Part shown: positions 5,022-6,910 of the stretch, piece after piece
Position numbering within the stretch: the first letter of the stretch is position 1
Layout of the letters: each line of letters begins with the position of its first letter
Source: Anaerolineae bacterium
GTDB lineage: Bacteria > Chloroflexota > Anaerolineae > B4-G1
Assembly (NCBI GenBank): GCA_016783285.1
Contig: JADHWW010000090.1
Coordinates: 1 to 6,910, forward strand
Length of the DNA: 6,910 bases
Direction of reading: 5' to 3'
Notes under the pieces: model-generated
What the model was told of the DNA's origin: nothing
Databases searched by the model: none
Seen by the model: the letters and a program-made list of their open reading frames with translations, nothing else
Translations under genes and position numbers: made by a program

Positions 5022-5879
5022 TTATTTTATCATGTACCTGGATAGCCTATTCGATACCAGGCGGGAGAGGATGCTAATGATGAGCACGATAGCGGTGAGC
5101 ACCAGCGCCGAGGCATAAGCCCGCTGTTGCACCGCCGGGAAAGGCGTGCCCAATTGGAAAAAGACTGCCAGAGGGAGCGAGGCGACCGGGCGCAGCAGCG
5201 AGGTGGGCAGGTTGTCGGTGTAGCCGGCGGTGAATAGCACCGAGGCCGCGTCTCCAATCCCCCGCCCGATGGCCAGCAACGTTGCAGAGGTGATCCCCGG
5301 TAACCCCTGGCGTACCACTACTTTCCAGGCCACTTCCCAGCGGGTGGCTCCCAAGGCGTATGCCGACTCCGTCAGTTCGAAGGGCACCATCTTCAGCACC
5401 TCTTCGATAGCCCGGCACATGATGGGCAGTTCCACCAACGAGAGAGCGATGATTCCCCCCAGTAGCGAGGCACGCATTCCCAAGAAGATCATCAGGCTGA
5501 AGCCAAAGGCACCGTAAACAATGGACGGTATCCCCCACAGCACATCTAACGAAAGACACACTGTCTCAACCAGCCACGAGCGGCCTGCATACACCTGTGT
5601 GTAGAGGGCGATGGGCAGACCGAGGAGAAAGGCCACCAGCGTGGCCCCTACGGCCAGGTAGAGCGAACCCAGTATAGCGTTGAGGATGCCCCCCTCAGCA
5701 CCGGTGTAATAGCCGCCTTTGGGGGCCTGAATGAGCATCGTCAGGTTCATCGCCGGCAGTCCCTTCCGCAGCACTGTGCCCAGAATGAGCAGCAGACATC
5801 CCAACACGATCACCATCGCCCCGACCATCAGCCCCTTCATCACCACCTCTTCGATCTTCCACAGCAGATTTCGTTTCAT
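5022..5879 (-). CDS. pstA: Phosphate ABC importer permease PstA
   Basis: This is a 285-residue membrane subunit that pairs with PstC to form the phosphate channel. Membrane segments are visible at about residues 15-36, 67-95, 115-135, 138-155, 196-218 and 256-274. The loop GIPSIVYG (116-123) is typical of PstA/PstC. The EAA loop that docks on PstB is at about 171-196 (ESAYALGATR, QGLPGI). The family's GE-A--LF-T motif appears as GDAASVLFTAGY (209-220). Length is normal for the family. ATG 5879 has AAGGAG 11 bases upstream. An internal ATG at residue 14 is a less likely start. The gene is 33 bases after pstC and 16 before pstB, so all three are probably one transcript, expected to be induced by low phosphate from a promoter outside the window. 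Confidence 0.95.
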   Translation of the reverse strand: MKRNLLWKIEEVVMKGLMVGAMVIVLGCLLLILGTVLRKGLPAMNLTMLIQAPKGGYYTGAEGGILNAILGSLYLAVGATLVAFLLGLPIALYTQVYAGRSWLVETVCLSLDVLWGIPSIVYGAFGFSLMIFLGMRASLLGGIIALSLVELPIMCRAIEEVLKMVPFELTESAYALGATRWEVAWKVVVRQGLPGITSATLLAIGRGIGDAASVLFTAGYTDNLPTSLLRPVASLPLAVFFQLGTPFPAVQQRAYASALVLTAIVLIISILSRLVSNRLSRYMIK

Positions 5880-5912
5880 CTTACTGCCATCTCCTTCCTG
5901 GTTGTTTCCAAT

Positions 5913-6878
5913 TCATATCGCTCTCCTTGCTGTCTGCCGTAAGATGAGCCGTGCCAGCAGATTGAATCCCAGCACGACCAGCAGCAGGAACAGACTGGCT
6001 CCCATCAGTGCTGCATCATACAGTGGTACCGACATCATCTCCCCGTAGTTGTTGGCGATGAGCGCGGTGAGGGGGTAGGCGGCGTCGAAGATGGAGCGGG
6101 GCACCTGGGGCACATTGCCCACCACCATCAGTACGGCCATCGTCTCCCCGAAGGCGCGGGAGAAGCCCAGCACCACGGCGGCAATGACCCCCGGCAGCGC
6201 CCGGCGCAGGACCACTTTGCGCACCATGATCCAGCGAGTGACGCCCAGGGCCAGGGTTGCCTCGCGCAGCCCATCGGGTACCGAGCGCAGCACTTCTTCC
6301 ATCACCGAGATGATGATGGGGAAGACCATCACTGCCAGGACGATGCCGCCGGCCAGCACCCCGTAGCCGGTGGGATTGGCTGCCGTGGAGAAGAAGGAGA
6401 TGTGTCCCAGATGCCGCTCGGCCCAGGGGCCGATGTGCTCGCGGGTCAGGGGTACCACGGTCAGTATCCCCCATACGCCGTAAACTACAGAAGGAATCCC
6501 CGCCAGCAGGTCAATTAGTGGCTTTGCCGCTCGTTGTACTTTCGGACGGGCATACTCGGCCAGGTAGATCGCGCACAGCGTGCACGTTGGCACGGCGATG
6601 ACCATTGCTAGAGCGGTCACCCACAGGGTACCCATGATGAACGGCCAGAAGCCGAATGCCCCTTTGAGGGGATGCCACGAAGTGCCCAGCAACAATTCGT
6701 CCAGGGGCTTGCATCGCAGGATAGGCCAGGCCCGCCTCAGCAACGCGGCGAGTATCACTACCACCAGCAACGCTGTACTTGCTGCCATTCTAGCCATCAC
6801 TCCGCCACCTAGGCGGTCCTGGAGTTGCCGCCACCCTGCCCGCGACACGGTGGGCAAACCTCTCGTCCCCCGTGACAT
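5913..6878 (-). CDS. pstC: Phosphate ABC importer permease PstC
   Basis: This is a 321-residue membrane subunit of the phosphate importer, counted from ATG 6878. Residues 1-30 are a basic cytoplasmic tail, longer than the hydrophobic start needs. Membrane segments lie at about 34-54, 79-108, 122-143, 172-195, 228-250 and 291-312. GIPSVVYG (127-134) and the EAA loop REATLALGVTR to ALPG (205-230) are classic. FGETMAVLMVVGN (243-255) and the ending NNYGEM (276-281) also fit PstC. The start is uncertain. The frame is open upstream through a TTG at 6896 to the window edge. ATG 6878 was preferred because it is an ATG with AAAGAG about 9 bases upstream; that ribosome site is weak. pstS and the operon promoter would be beyond 6910. 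Confidence 0.93.
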   Translation of the reverse strand: MSRGTRGLPTVSRAGWRQLQDRLGGGVMARMAASTALLVVVILAALLRRAWPILRCKPLDELLLGTSWHPLKGAFGFWPFIMGTLWVTALAMVIAVPTCTLCAIYLAEYARPKVQRAAKPLIDLLAGIPSVVYGVWGILTVVPLTREHIGPWAERHLGHISFFSTAANPTGYGVLAGGIVLAVMVFPIIISVMEEVLRSVPDGLREATLALGVTRWIMVRKVVLRRALPGVIAAVVLGFSRAFGETMAVLMVVGNVPQVPRSIFDAAYPLTALIANNYGEMMSVPLYDAALMGASLFLLLVVLGFNLLARLILRQTARRAI

Positions 6879-6910
6879 CTGCCATCTCTTTCTCAACCAT
6901 CCCTCTTCCA

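Noticed and set aside
5913..6896. TTG 6896 as the pstC start
   Set aside because: A rare start with no clear ribosome site; ATG 6878 in the same frame is better, although its own site is weak.
6792..6900. Short frame from ATG 6900 overlapping the pstC start
   Set aside because: About 36 codons, out of frame with pstC, with no domain and low-complexity sequence towards its end.
1..6910. CRISPR array, tRNA, rRNA, insertion sequence or attachment site
   Set aside because: No spaced identical repeats of CRISPR type, no RNA gene folds, no transposase frame and no terminal inverted repeats were seen.

Overview
The window looks like a phosphate-starvation locus from a GC-rich bacterium, probably Chloroflexota (Anaerolineae-like). 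The taxonomic guess is inference. It rests on the style of the small secreted proteins (signal peptide ending in Ala-Gln-Glu-Pro, then Gly/Arg/Met-rich stretches), on the PstB motif variants, and on the order response regulator, kinase, HtrA-like protease. All supported genes lie on the minus strand, so transcription runs from high to low coordinates.

Layout in transcription order. (1) pstC (6878-5913), pstA (5879-5022) and pstB (5005-4241) encode the two permeases and the ATPase of a high-affinity phosphate ABC importer; pstS would lie beyond the right edge and no phoU follows pstB. (2) The start of a small secreted Gly/Arg/Met-rich protein (from 4199) runs out of frame into the C-terminal part of an ABC-2 type export permease (about 4020-3472). 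Both genes are broken at this join. (3) An intact paralogue of the secreted protein (3340-2852) has its own promoter. (4) A region of about 360 bases without a gene (2491-2851) holds three inverted repeats and the next promoter. (5) A PhoB/PhoP-type response regulator (2490-1789) and a membrane sensor kinase (1787-453) are separated by one base. (6) The N-terminus of an HtrA/DegP-like exported serine protease (319-1) runs off the left edge.

The main result is regulatory. The secreted-protein gene, the regulator-kinase pair and the protease gene each have a 56-bp promoter module of identical geometry. Each module has four direct repeats close to TCTTYAY at an exact 11-bp period, then a 10-bp gap, then an extended -10 (TGN-TANNNT) with no recognisable -35. 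This is the architecture of PhoB-type activated promoters with a lineage-specific half-site. The likely model is that the regulator and kinase control themselves, the secreted protein and the protease as one Pho regulon next to the transporter. Two promoters are especially alike, and the secreted-protein transcript is predicted to start exactly at a perfect 7-bp hairpin.
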